From Natribaculum luteum (GTDB lineage: Archaea; Halobacteriota; Halobacteria; Halobacteriales; Natrialbaceae), in contig NZ_CP095397.1 of assembly GCF_023008545.1 (NCBI RefSeq), positions 124,001 through 188,000 of the forward strand: 64,000 nt of DNA, given 5' to 3'. Below are positions 53,110-63,337 of this stretch, in pieces. The position numbers and the translations under genes are program-made. Under the pieces are notes generated by a model. It did not search any database. It worked only from the letters and a program-made list of their open reading frames with translations, and had not been told where the DNA came from. Numbering within the stretch: the stretch's first letter is position 1; each line of letters begins with the position of its first letter.

Positions 53110-54822
53110 TTAGTTCTGTCGCTGGTACTTGTTGCGAACGAGGATCGCACTCGCGTTCATCATCAGCATGACGATCAGCAGCGTCACGACGCCGGCCGCG
53201 AGCACGCCGTACCGGAACTCGGTCTCGATCTCTTTCGACCAGGCGAAGATCTGCCGGGGCATCGCGCTGAACAGGCTGAAGAACGTGTCCGGTGGTATGC
53301 GGACGACCGCTGCGGCACCGATCATCAGAAGCGGTGCCGTCTCGCCGATCGCACGGCCGAACGCGAGGATCGTTCCGGTCATGATTCCCGGCAGCGCCCG
53401 CGGAAGCACGACGTTTCGGACCGTCTGCCACTTCGTCGCACCCATTCCGTAGCTGGCCTGCCGGAGCGAGTCCGGGACGCCACGGATCGCCTCCTGGGCG
53501 GAGACGATGACGATCGGGAGGATGAGCAGCCCGATCGTGAGACCGCCGACCATGACGATCCCGGCCTGCATCCCGGCGGTCCGGACGAACAGCGTGAGAC
53601 CGAGAACGCCGTAGACGACCGAGGGGACGCCCGCGAGATTCGCGATGTTGATCTCGATGAGGTCGACGATCGAGCCGAGCAGTTCGTCGTTCGGTGCGTA
53701 CTCCTCCAGGTAGACCGCGGCCCCGACGCCGACGGGGAACGCCGCGACGGCGACGACGACGAGCATCATCACCGATCCGACGAGCGCGGGGTAGATACCG
53801 GCGTCCCTGGGCGTCGTACTGGCGGGACTCGTCAGGAAGCCCCAGTCGAGCCAGAGGTCCGGCCCGGCGAAGCCGAGCGCATCGACGAGGAACGCACCGA
53901 GGAGTGCGCCGGCCGCGACCACGACGGGAAACGCCAGTCCGGAGACGCCCACGTCGCGTCTGACGACCGACTCCACGTACAGTCCGACGGGAAGGGCGAC
54001 GACCGTCGCGAGGACGACCCACGTCGTCGCCGAGAGGTCGACGAGCGGTGCGGCGACGAGTCCGAGTCCGGCGGCGACGATCGTCGCGCCACCGGCGATC
54101 GCCCCATCGCGGTCGCTCTCTCGCACGCGCCGGACGTGCCAGGCGGCCGCCGCCGAGATCGGCAGCGTAAACGTCAGCAGAAGCGAGAGCGACGCCGTCG
54201 GCAGGACCGGTAGTGCGAGGATCACCTCCCGGAGACTCGGAACGAGTTCCGGGATCGCAAACGACAGCCGGAACAGTTCCTGTCCGAGAAGCGGCGTCTC
54301 GACCGGGAAGTCGACGGCGATCCCGGGAACGCCGACGAGCGCGAGCAGGGGGACGAGAACCACGACCGCGAGTCGCTCGAGTGCGCCGGCAGTTCGCGTT
54401 CGTGCGTGGAGTTCGACCAGCCCGAACGCGACGGTAGCCGAGAGCGCGAGTGCGAACCACGCGTGCGGCGAGACGATGTGTTCGAAGGTGATCACGACGC
54501 CGCCGGCGAGCAGGGTCGTCGCGACCGGAAGGCCAAGCGCCGTGTACGCGACCTCACCCGCTCGAGTGTCACGCGTGTAGTAGTAGCTGCCGACGGCGAC
54601 GGCGGGCAAGACGAGCGTCACGACGAACGTGAGGAGCCAGCCCGTATCGGCCGTCAGCGGCTGGACCGCGTCGTTGAAGACGTACAGCAGGAACACGAGC
54701 ACGAGTCCGAGCGCGAGCAGCGTCGCACCGAGGCAGCTGAGTTTGAACAACAGTCCGCGAACCTGGCTGACCTGTCCATCTGCGCCGAACCAGCTTCCGG
54801 TCGATTCGTCGGTCGTCGCCAT
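53110..54822 (-). CDS. pstA: Extended phosphate permease PstA (first operon)
   Basis: A 570-residue protein, nearly twice the usual PstA. It begins with a PstA-like first helix ([20 protein letters not shown]), then an extra region of about residues 60-320 with six or more membrane helices and no family recognised. The standard PstA body resumes at [20 protein letters not shown] near 327, with [23 protein letters not shown] and [20 protein letters not shown]. The extra domain sits where ordinary PstA has its first outside loop. A role in sensing or complex assembly is possible. Confidence 0.92.
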   Translation of the reverse strand: MATTDESTGSWFGADGQVSQVRGLLFKLSCLGATLLALGLVLVFLLYVFNDAVQPLTADTGWLLTFVVTLVLPAVAVGSYYYTRDTRAGEVAYTALGLPVATTLLAGGVVITFEHIVSPHAWFALALSATVAFGLVELHARTRTAGALERLAVVVLVPLLALVGVPGIAVDFPVETPLLGQELFRLSFAIPELVPSLREVILALPVLPTASLSLLLTFTLPISAAAAWHVRRVRESDRDGAIAGGATIVAAGLGLVAAPLVDLSATTWVVLATVVALPVGLYVESVVRRDVGVSGLAFPVVVAAGALLGAFLVDALGFAGPDLWLDWGFLTSPASTTPRDAGIYPALVGSVMMLVVVAVAAFPVGVGAAVYLEEYAPNDELLGSIVDLIEINIANLAGVPSVVYGVLGLTLFVRTAGMQAGIVMVGGLTIGLLILPIVIVSAQEAIRGVPDSLRQASYGMGATKWQTVRNVVLPRALPGIMTGTILAFGRAIGETAPLLMIGAAAVVRIPPDTFFSLFSAMPRQIFAWSKEIETEFRYGVLAAGVVTLLIVMLMMNASAILVRNKYQRQN

Positions 54823-54862
54823 CAGCGGATCACCTCTGGACGCGTCGTATACGAGTTGACAC

Positions 54863-55798
54863 TCATTGGTACTCCTCCCGGTAGCGTGCCGCGATGCGAT
54901 TGCTGAGCAGGTTCATCGAGAACGTGACGAAAAACAGCGTCAACCCGATCGCGAACATCGAGTAGAACTCCGGCGTGCCGCCGGTCGCGTCGCTCGTGAC
55001 GGCGTGGACCATCGCGGCGGTCATCGTCTGCCCGGAGTTGAACAGGTTCGCGAACGGGTTCGTGAGATCGAGCATCCGTGCTTGCATCCCACCCGCCATC
55101 ACGACGATCATCGTCTCGCCGATCGCTCGGGAGAGCGCCAGGATGTACGACGAGAAGATGCCGGAGACGGCAGCAGGGATGACGACGCCCGTCGAGACCT
55201 CGAACTTCGTCGCACCGAGGCCGTAGCCGGCCTCCCGAAGCGAGTCCGGGACCGCGCTCATCGCGTCCTCGCTGATCGAGGAGACCATCGGGATGATCAT
55301 GATCCCGACCATGATCGACGCGGAAAGCAGGTTGAACATGCTCAGATCGAGCCCTCCCTTTCGGAGCCACGGTGTGAGATAGACCAGTGCGAGGTAGCCG
55401 TACACGACCGTGGGGATGCCAGCGAGGATCTCGAGGGCCGGTTTCAGGACCGACCGCATCCGGTCGCTCGCGTACTCGCTCAGGTAGACCGCAGCCGCGG
55501 TTCCGATGGGAATCGCGACGATCGCCGAGACGGCTGTGACGACGAGCGTCGCGGTCACCAGCGGCAGGACGCCGAAGGTGCCCCGACTCGACTCCCACTC
55601 CGTGCCGGTGAAAAACGAGAGCGCGTCGACCTGTCTAAAGAACGCGACCGCGTCTACTGCCAGGGTGACGACGATGCTGACCGTGACGAACACGGTCAGC
55701 GCCGCACAGAAAAACAGCAGCCAGTGATACAGCCGCTCTTTCGCAATTTGCCCGTGTGCCGACCGTGTGAGATCGGCGTCGAATGATTCGTTACCCAT
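54863..55798 (-). CDS. pstC: Phosphate ABC transporter permease PstC (first operon)
   Basis: A 311-residue permease with helices from about residue 25 (LLFFCAALTVFVTVSIVVTL). Marks: [57 protein letters not shown] and the docking loop [20 protein letters not shown]. Normal length. It starts 49 bases after the pstS stop and ends 40 bases before pstA begins. Confidence 0.93.
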   Translation of the reverse strand: MGNESFDADLTRSAHGQIAKERLYHWLLFFCAALTVFVTVSIVVTLAVDAVAFFRQVDALSFFTGTEWESSRGTFGVLPLVTATLVVTAVSAIVAIPIGTAAAVYLSEYASDRMRSVLKPALEILAGIPTVVYGYLALVYLTPWLRKGGLDLSMFNLLSASIMVGIMIIPMVSSISEDAMSAVPDSLREAGYGLGATKFEVSTGVVIPAAVSGIFSSYILALSRAIGETMIVVMAGGMQARMLDLTNPFANLFNSGQTMTAAMVHAVTSDATGGTPEFYSMFAIGLTLFFVTFSMNLLSNRIAARYREEYQ

Positions 55799-55847
55799 AT
55801 CCGTGCTAATTTCTATTCAAATGTGAAATGAAAAGTACCCACTGTGC

Positions 55848-56834
55848 TTAGTTGCCCGCCGCTTCGTCGAGTTTGCTCATGTTCTCGTCGACCTGGTCCT
55901 GGCTCGACGGGACGTAACCGACCTCGTCGGCGATCCAGTCGGCACTGGAGTTCTCGAGGTAGAACTTCACAAATTCGTAGACTTCCTCGCGCTGGACGGA
56001 CTCCTCGGACGGGTAGATGTACAGCGGTCGGGCCATCGGGTAGGTTCCCTCCTTGGCAGCCTGTAGGCCCGGCTCGCCACACTCGCTGCTGTCGTCTTCT
56101 TTGACCGAGAGCGCCTTCACGCGGTCCTCGTTCTCGGCGTAGTAGGCGTAGCCGAAGTAGCCGATGGCGTACGGGTCGTTCTCGAGGCCCTCGATGATGA
56201 TGTTGTCGTCCTCGGTGGGTTCGTAGTCGGTGCGGTGGTTGCCGGCCTCGCCGATGACGTTCTCGGTGAACCAGTCGAACGTCCCCGAGGTCGTGTCGGG
56301 GCCGTAAAGGACGAATTCCTCGTCGGGCCAGTCGGAGTTGACGTCCGACCACGTCTCGGCACCGCCTTCCTGCCAGATCTGGGCCAGTTCGTCGAAGGAC
56401 ATGCAGTCGACCCAGTCGTTGTCGGGACTGACCGCCACAGTGAGCGCGTCGCCCGCGACGTTCATCTCGATCGGCGTGACGTCGTTTTCGGCACAGAGGT
56501 CTTGCTCTTCGGACTTGATCGGACGGGACGCGCCGTTGATGTCCGAATCACCGGGACAGAAGTGGTTCTGGAAGCCGCCACCGCTGCCGGTCGAGTCGAC
56601 GGTGACGTTCACGTTCGGGTGTTGCTCCATGAACCGCTCTTGCATCTGGACGGAGATCGGGTAGACCGTACTGCTCCCCTTGACGACGACCTCGCCCGAG
56701 AGTCCGTCGTCGCCGTCGCTTGCCTCGTTCTCGGCACAGCCGGCGATCGCCACCGCTCCCACGGATCCGGCCGCAGCGAGGAATTTCCGTCGCGATACTG
56801 CGTCGACCGTCCGGCCGAACTGGTTGTCGGGCAT
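55848..56834 (-). CDS. pstS: Phosphate-binding lipoprotein PstS (first operon)
   Basis: A 328-residue phosphate receptor. A Tat motif, SRRKFLAAAG near residue 14, and lipobox IAGC predict a lipid-anchored exported protein. Phosphate-site motifs: VKGSSTVYPISVQMQ near 50, GSGGGFQNHFCPG near 83, GPDTTSGTFDWFTENVIG near 173 and YAIGYFGYAYYAEN near 217. First gene of pstSCAB-phoU. Diverged from the second PstS, unlike the PstB pair. Confidence 0.94.
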   Translation of the reverse strand: MPDNQFGRTVDAVSRRKFLAAAGSVGAVAIAGCAENEASDGDDGLSGEVVVKGSSTVYPISVQMQERFMEQHPNVNVTVDSTGSGGGFQNHFCPGDSDINGASRPIKSEEQDLCAENDVTPIEMNVAGDALTVAVSPDNDWVDCMSFDELAQIWQEGGAETWSDVNSDWPDEEFVLYGPDTTSGTFDWFTENVIGEAGNHRTDYEPTEDDNIIIEGLENDPYAIGYFGYAYYAENEDRVKALSVKEDDSSECGEPGLQAAKEGTYPMARPLYIYPSEESVQREEVYEFVKFYLENSSADWIADEVGYVPSSQDQVDENMSKLDEAAGN

Positions 56835-56870
56835 CAGGCAAACGAATCCATCGGTCGTAAAAATACGATG

Positions 56871-56930
56871 CTATGACTAGTATATATTCGTACATAGAGC
56901 CATATTCGGCTACTGTTCGGGCAGTAGCCG
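56871..56930 (-). promoter_or_regulatory. pstS promoter (first operon) with upstream palindrome
   Basis: TATATA (56881-56886) lies 47 bases before the pstS start, inside CTATGA-N4-TATATA-N3-GTA-N2-TAG (from 56871), the same core as the second pst promoter. Just upstream is an exact inverted repeat, CGGCTACTG (56907-56915) and CAGTAGCCG (56922-56930), six bases apart. Its sequence differs from the palindrome at the second promoter. Confidence 0.55.
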
Positions 56931-57238
56931 CGAAGCGTCTCGGATCGACGCCGTTCGAGTATAGCGACGTCACTCTCGACCGACCGCCGTCGAACGGCGT
57001 CGATCGGCGGGAGTCGGGACGAACGTTCTCGACCGGTCGTACGCGAGGGGATCTGGTTCGTCGCGTGGTCCGTGATCCGCCAGAGCGAGCCCACATACAT
57101 ATATACACATTTTTCTATATATCTATACGTTCGTTATCTATTGACGAAGGTAGATATACGGTCTGGAACGTTCCGATAATAGATCTAAATCGACGAATGC
57201 GACCCGAGTAACCGGCCAGAACGGATTGCTCTATAGAT

Positions 57239-57263
57239 ACTGGTAGATTTATAGTCTACCGGT
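57239..57263 (+). promoter_or_regulatory. Operator-like palindrome over the AbrB-PhoU TATA box
   Basis: GGTAGA (57242-57247) and TCTACC (57255-57260) are inverted arms, extended outward to ACTGGTAGA/TCTACCGGT with one mismatch. The seven-base centre, TTTATAG, is a TATA box 24 bases before the ATG at 57278, so the message should be almost leaderless and any protein on the palindrome would block TBP. The rest of the spacer (56931-57238) is AT-rich near 57090-57150 with no gene seen. Confidence 0.5.
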
Positions 57264-57277
57264 CTAGAGCGAACCAC

Positions 57278-58273
57278 ATGGAGACGCGCAAGGTCCAGGT
57301 AACTGGAGGATCGACGTACACCGTCTCGCTCCCCAAGTCCTGGGCGACCGACAACGACGTCAGCGCAGGAACCACGGTCGAGTTCTACCCCGAAGACGAC
57401 TCGTTGCTCCTGACTCCCCAGAGTGAGACGCACCGACAGAAGGGGACCCTCGACGTGTCGAACCTCGAGGGCGATCGGCTCACTCGTGCGGTCATGACGA
57501 TGTACGTCAGCGGCTTCGACGTCATCGCACTCGAGGCGAGCCGGATCACGACCGATCAGCGGCGGGCGATCCGCAGCGCCACGCAGAGTCTCGTCGGCGT
57601 CGAAGTTCTGGAGGAGACGACCGACAGCGTCGTCATCCAGGACCTGCTCGACTCCTCCGAACTCTCGATCGTCAACGCCGTCACGCGCATGCGCCTGATC
57701 GCCCAGTCGATGCTCGAGGACGCCGTCACGGCGCTCATCGAGAACGACGACGACATCGCACACGACGTCATCGAGCGCGACGACGACGTCGACCGCCTCT
57801 GGCTCGTCGTCTCGCGGATCTTCCGGGCGACCCTGCGGTCGCCCCGAGCCGCCGAGGAACTCGGCGTTCCGCGGGAGGACTGTTTCGACTACCACTCCAG
57901 CGCTCGCCAGCTCGAGCGCGTCGCCGACCACGCCGTCAAGATCAGCAAGCTCGCGCTCAAACTCGAGGAGATCCCCGAGGAGGTCGCAGACGCCCTCGAG
58001 GTGCTTCACCAGGACGCCTTCGACATCCTCGAGAAGTCCATGGACGCGCTGTTCGCCGAGGAGAGCGAGGAGGCAAACCGGCTCGGGCACGCCGCCCGCG
58101 AGTCGGTCCTCGAGATCGACCAGCACACGCGAACGATCGACGACATGCTTCGCGACCTAGATCCCATCCAGGCGCAGTCGCTCGGCCTGATCGTCGACTC
58201 GCTGTCCCGCAGTGCAGACTACGGGGGCAACATCGCCGAGACGGCGCTGCAGAAGGCCGCTCCGCGTCCCTGA
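57278..58273 (+). CDS. AbrB-PhoU fusion, phosphate-uptake regulator
   Basis: A 331-residue protein: residues 1-50 are an AbrB/SpoVT-like swapped-hairpin DNA-binding domain (RKVQVTGGSTYTVSLPKSWA), then two PhoU-type bundles (LIAQSMLEDAVTALIENDDDIAHDVIERDDDVDR region near 145; RQLERVADHAVKISKLAL near 210; LDPIQAQSLGLIVDSLSRSADYGGNIAE near the end). It is divergent from the first pst operon and is a natural candidate for its DNA-binding regulator, or for its own, through the palindrome at its TATA box. Confidence 0.88.
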   Translation: METRKVQVTGGSTYTVSLPKSWATDNDVSAGTTVEFYPEDDSLLLTPQSETHRQKGTLDVSNLEGDRLTRAVMTMYVSGFDVIALEASRITTDQRRAIRSATQSLVGVEVLEETTDSVVIQDLLDSSELSIVNAVTRMRLIAQSMLEDAVTALIENDDDIAHDVIERDDDVDRLWLVVSRIFRATLRSPRAAEELGVPREDCFDYHSSARQLERVADHAVKISKLALKLEEIPEEVADALEVLHQDAFDILEKSMDALFAEESEEANRLGHAARESVLEIDQHTRTIDDMLRDLDPIQAQSLGLIVDSLSRSADYGGNIAETALQKAAPRP

Positions 58274-58340
58274 TCGGGGGAAGGAGACGGGTATCGCAGT
58301 CGCTTGCGGTTCGGAGAAGCGTCGAGAGAACGGGGGCTAC

Positions 58341-58712
58341 TTACTCGAGCAGGACCGCGTTGACCTGTCCGGTCTGACCGGGACGGGAGGTGACGCGGGC
58401 ACGACCCTCGTCGGTGTCGATGACGGCACCTTTCGTGATGATGTTCCGGCGGACGTAGTTGGGGTTAGCGTCGTTCTCGACGACGTCGTTTATCGTCGTC
58501 GTCACGGTCTCGCTGCCGACGTTGACGTTCGCCTCGTTCGTCGCGAGCGCGCGCGTTTTCTCACCGTTTCCGCGAACGTCGACGGTCCGGAAGCGGGGTT
58601 CGCCGACCTGCGTCTCGGTCGGGAGCCGTCCGAGTTCGGACTTCTTGCGGTTCCGGGAGTGCTTGAGTCGGCCACCGGTTCGCTTTCGCGTAGAGCGTCC
58701 CTGGTCTTGCAT
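58341..58712 (-). CDS. rps8e: Ribosomal protein S8e
   Basis: A 123-residue archaeal/eukaryal small-subunit protein of typical archaeal length. The basic head MQDQGRSTRKRTGGRLKHSR and SELGRLPTETQVG, NVNVGSETVTTTINDVVEN, and NYVRRNIITKGAVIDTDEGRARVTSRPGQ are characteristic. The longer frame upstream to 58802 is rejected because S8e begins at this Met. It is convergent with the AbrB-PhoU gene. Confidence 0.96.
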   Translation of the reverse strand: MQDQGRSTRKRTGGRLKHSRNRKKSELGRLPTETQVGEPRFRTVDVRGNGEKTRALATNEANVNVGSETVTTTINDVVENDANPNYVRRNIITKGAVIDTDEGRARVTSRPGQTGQVNAVLLE

Positions 58713-58837
58713 ACTCGGGAGAAGTCCCGGCGCATACTTGAATGCACTCTTTCCGGCCGACTCGTCGCTCGTCAGCCACCGGACGTGGCCGGACGCTTCC
58801 ACGAGGGGCGCGCTGGTGGCGCTGGAGGTGCTGGTGG

Positions 58838-61093
<2,256 letters not shown>

Positions 61094-61291
61094 GCGTAGA
61101 GCCACTGTGGGGGAGTACAAAAACGATGTGAAAGCAACAGTAGACAATCGTCGAAACCACAGTCGTTACCACGGTACCTGGTGTCGTGGTGGTGCAGGCC
61201 AGGAGCCAGAACAGCTGGGTTCTGGCGTGTCGTCTCCCAGTCACGTTCCTGATTCGACTCTTTTATACGCACCGCGACAGTGTGGTGACGT

Positions 61292-61783
61292 ATGGACGTC
61301 GCGCTCGGTGGGACGTTCGACCCCGTTCACGACGGTCACAGGCGGTTGTTCGAACGGGCGTTCGAACTCGGAGACGTAACCGTCGGCCTGACGAGCGACG
61401 AGCTCGCGCCGAAGACTCGTCACGTCGACCGGTACGTCAGATCGTACGACGAACGAAAGCGTGACCTCGAGTCGGAACTCGAACAGTACGCGGCCGAACA
61501 CGACCAGGAGTTCGAGGTCCGAACGCTCTCGGAACCGACTGGAATCGCGACCGAACCGCAGTTCGACTACCTGATCGTCTCACCCGAGACAGTCGACGGC
61601 GGCAAGCGAATCAACGAACTCCGGCGCGAACGGGGACACGATCCGCTCGAGATCGTCGTCGTTCCGCACGTCCTCGCCGAAGACGGCGACATCATCTCGA
61701 GTACGCGCATCGTTCAGGGAGAGATCGACGAGCACGGTGCCCTCACGCCGGATCGCGACGGTCGCGAGAAGACGCGCACCTGA
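61292..61783 (+). CDS. coaD: Phosphopantetheine adenylyltransferase, archaeal type
   Basis: A 163-residue nucleotidyltransferase of coenzyme A synthesis. Motifs: MDVALGGTFDPVHDGHRRLF with the HxGH site, VTVGLTSDELAPKTR near residue 30, and IISSTRIVQGEID near 130 (ISSTRI motif). It adenylates 4'-phosphopantetheine to dephospho-CoA. A TATA box, CTTTTATACG (61259-61268), lies just before it, so the message may be nearly leaderless. It is divergent from maeB. Confidence 0.93.
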   Translation: MDVALGGTFDPVHDGHRRLFERAFELGDVTVGLTSDELAPKTRHVDRYVRSYDERKRDLESELEQYAAEHDQEFEVRTLSEPTGIATEPQFDYLIVSPETVDGGKRINELRRERGHDPLEIVVVPHVLAEDGDIISSTRIVQGEIDEHGALTPDRDGREKTRT

Positions 61784-61926
61784 GCGCGTGACTGTCACGG
61801 AAATCGACCGTCACAGACCGCCTATACGCGTGTAACGGTACGTCTTCGTCGACTTCAGACGATTTTACTGGATTTCGATGTCGTAGTAACGTCTTACGTC
61901 GACCGTCACCGCCGACGAGGCCGCAG

Positions 61927-62235
61927 TCACCACTGCGGTGGCTCGAGCCCGGCGATCTCGAGGAGATCTTTCCACCGCTGCTGGATCGACAGTCGGGAGA
62001 CGTCCGCGGCGTCGGCGACCTCGCCTTGCGTCCGACCGTCGCCAGCGACGAGCGCCCCGGCGTAGACGCTGGCCGCGAGCGCAGCCCGTTTCGATCGGTC
62101 GGCGTCCGGCACGTCGGCGAGGAAGAGATCGACCGCACACGATCGCGCCTCGGACGACAGCTCGAGTCTGTCGGCAACCTGTTCGAGTTCCGTCAGCCAG
62201 TCGTCGTATTTGACGCGCTCTCGAGCGCTGTACAT
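61927..62235 (-). CDS. One-domain TFB-like protein
   Basis: A 102-residue protein resembling a single cyclin repeat of TFB: DDWLTELEQVADRLELSSEARSC, AALAASVYAGALVAGDGRTQ, GEVADAADVSRLSIQQRWKDLLE. The recognition-helix end matches full TFBs, but zinc ribbon, B-finger and the first repeat are absent. It therefore cannot recruit polymerase as TFB does. It may bind DNA near BRE sites or compete with TFBs. The ORF is complete and short, not a broken tfb by any visible stop. Confidence 0.72.
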   Translation of the reverse strand: MYSARERVKYDDWLTELEQVADRLELSSEARSCAVDLFLADVPDADRSKRAALAASVYAGALVAGDGRTQGEVADAADVSRLSIQQRWKDLLEIAGLEPPQW

Positions 62236-62463
62236 ACCGTCGAGTACCCGCTCATCCGGTTTAAAGGCACGGCCGGAGAGTGGACGACTGCGGGGGTCGA
62301 AAACAGTTCGGACAACAGTACGCTACGTGATCCAACATTCAACTACGAACGATCGGGAATACGGTCGTCTTCCAGCGATTCTACTAGGTCGCGATTACTA
62401 ATTGAGGAGGAACGCGACGTGTAGCTAGACTCCGGCCGCCCGACGGTTCGGCGTCAGTTGTCA

Positions 62464-62637
62464 ATGAGCGAACCAACCTGCAAACTCGTCTGTACCGGGT
62501 GTGGCCTCGAGATGCCGTACCGGGATCGCGCACTGGCCGAGCAGGCGGCGGAGCTCCACCAGTCGCGTGGTGACGAACACGTGACCTTCATCGTCCCACT
62601 GGACTGGTCGCCGGAAGAGCCGGTGACCCACGAGTGA
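62464..62637 (+). CDS. 57-aa zinc-finger protein
   Basis: Starts MSEPTCKLVCTGCGLEMPYR. Cys at residues 6, 10 and 13 followed by a helix (RALAEQAAELHQSRGDEH) with a His form a C3H-like zinc site reminiscent of short haloarchaeal DUF7565-type proteins. It ends 47 bases before tRNA-Leu. Function unknown. Confidence 0.6.
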   Translation: MSEPTCKLVCTGCGLEMPYRDRALAEQAAELHQSRGDEHVTFIVPLDWSPEEPVTHE

Positions 62638-62684
62638 TCGGGACCGACAGGTACTTACTGGACTCGCGGGAATCGGAAACTGCG

Positions 62685-62768
62685 CGCGGGTAGCCAAGCC
62701 AGGCCAACGGCGCAGCGCTTAGGACGCTGTCCCGTAGGGGTCCGCCGGTTCGAATCCGGTCCCGCGCA
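62685..62768 (+). tRNA. tRNA-Leu (TAG)
   Basis: Acceptor arms GCGCGGG (62685-62691) and CCCGCGC (62761-62767) plus A. The anticodon stem CAGCG/CGCTG holds loop CTTAGGA with TAG. A long variable arm (TCCCGTAGGGGTCC region) is typical of class II tRNA-Leu, and the T loop is GGTTCGAATCC. No intron. The 3' end is duplicated downstream. Confidence 0.95.
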
Positions 62769-62931
62769 TTCTCCGCGAACAATTCCGTGAGCGGAGAATT
62801 CGGTCAGCGGATTCGAACCCTGCAAGTCACAGCCCGCGCAGGGCCGTAGCCCGAGCAGGAATGTCTCGCTTCGGTTCGAATCCGGTCCCGCGCATTCTCC
62901 GCGAACAACTCCGTGAGCGGAGAATTCGGTC
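62746..62931. repeat. att-like direct repeat of the tRNA-Leu 3' end
   Basis: Sixty bases at 62746-62805, covering the T arm, acceptor end and a following hairpin, recur at 62872-62931 with one mismatch (59/60). Each copy has an exact hairpin, ATTCTCCGC/GCGGAGAAT, just after the tRNA end. The 66 bases between hold a second tRNA-like T-arm word on the other strand (CAGGGTTCGAATCCGCT). This is the arrangement left by an element that integrated at the tRNA and later was lost. Confidence 0.75.
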
Positions 62932-62998
62932 TCAGCAACATCCGCTTTTACCGGACCAAAGCGCTCGATCAACGACGTTCCAATCTCCCCGGTTGCTC

Positions 62999-63192
62999 AT
63001 ACTACTGGACACCAGTCAGTGACTACTCGATCGCGTCTCGACGGCTGTCGTCGCTGACGACTGCGTCTCGAGTGCGATCGATGTCTGATAACGCCTGCTG
63101 TAAGTCATCACCGGAGCAACCGCGAGCAGTCTGGCGGTTGCTCCGGAAAACAGTTACAGCAGTCATTATGAACCGTGTTGTCCAGCAGTATC
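62999..63192. mobile_element. MITE-like palindromic element, copy B, with nested hairpin
   Basis: Starts with TACTACTGGACACCAGTCAG and ends with TTGTCCAGCAGTAT, as inverted ends. The first 90 bases match copy A at 7368 closely, with CGATCGC/GCGATCG arms and a central GTCGTC/GACGAC hairpin. Between about 63093 and 63165 it holds an insertion absent from copy A: CTGCTGTAA ... TTACAGCAG around the exact hairpin CCGGAGCAACCGC/GCGGTTGCTCCGG. No gene is supported from here to 63337. Confidence 0.55.
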
Positions 63193-63337
63193 ACTCACAC
63201 GGCGATCCCTCGAGGACGGCCACCACCCGTGCTGCCGGACGACGGTCAGTAGACACTCCATCGGGCAGTGTTCGAAGAGTCGCGGGGAGAGAGGACGAGT
63301 CGAGCCGACCGGTGGCCAGGGCCGACACGCGAGCCAG

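Noticed and set aside
62655-62972. A 105-codon minus-strand frame across tRNA-Leu
   Set aside because: It reads through the tRNA and its duplicated 3' end; repeats in the peptide only reflect the DNA repeat.
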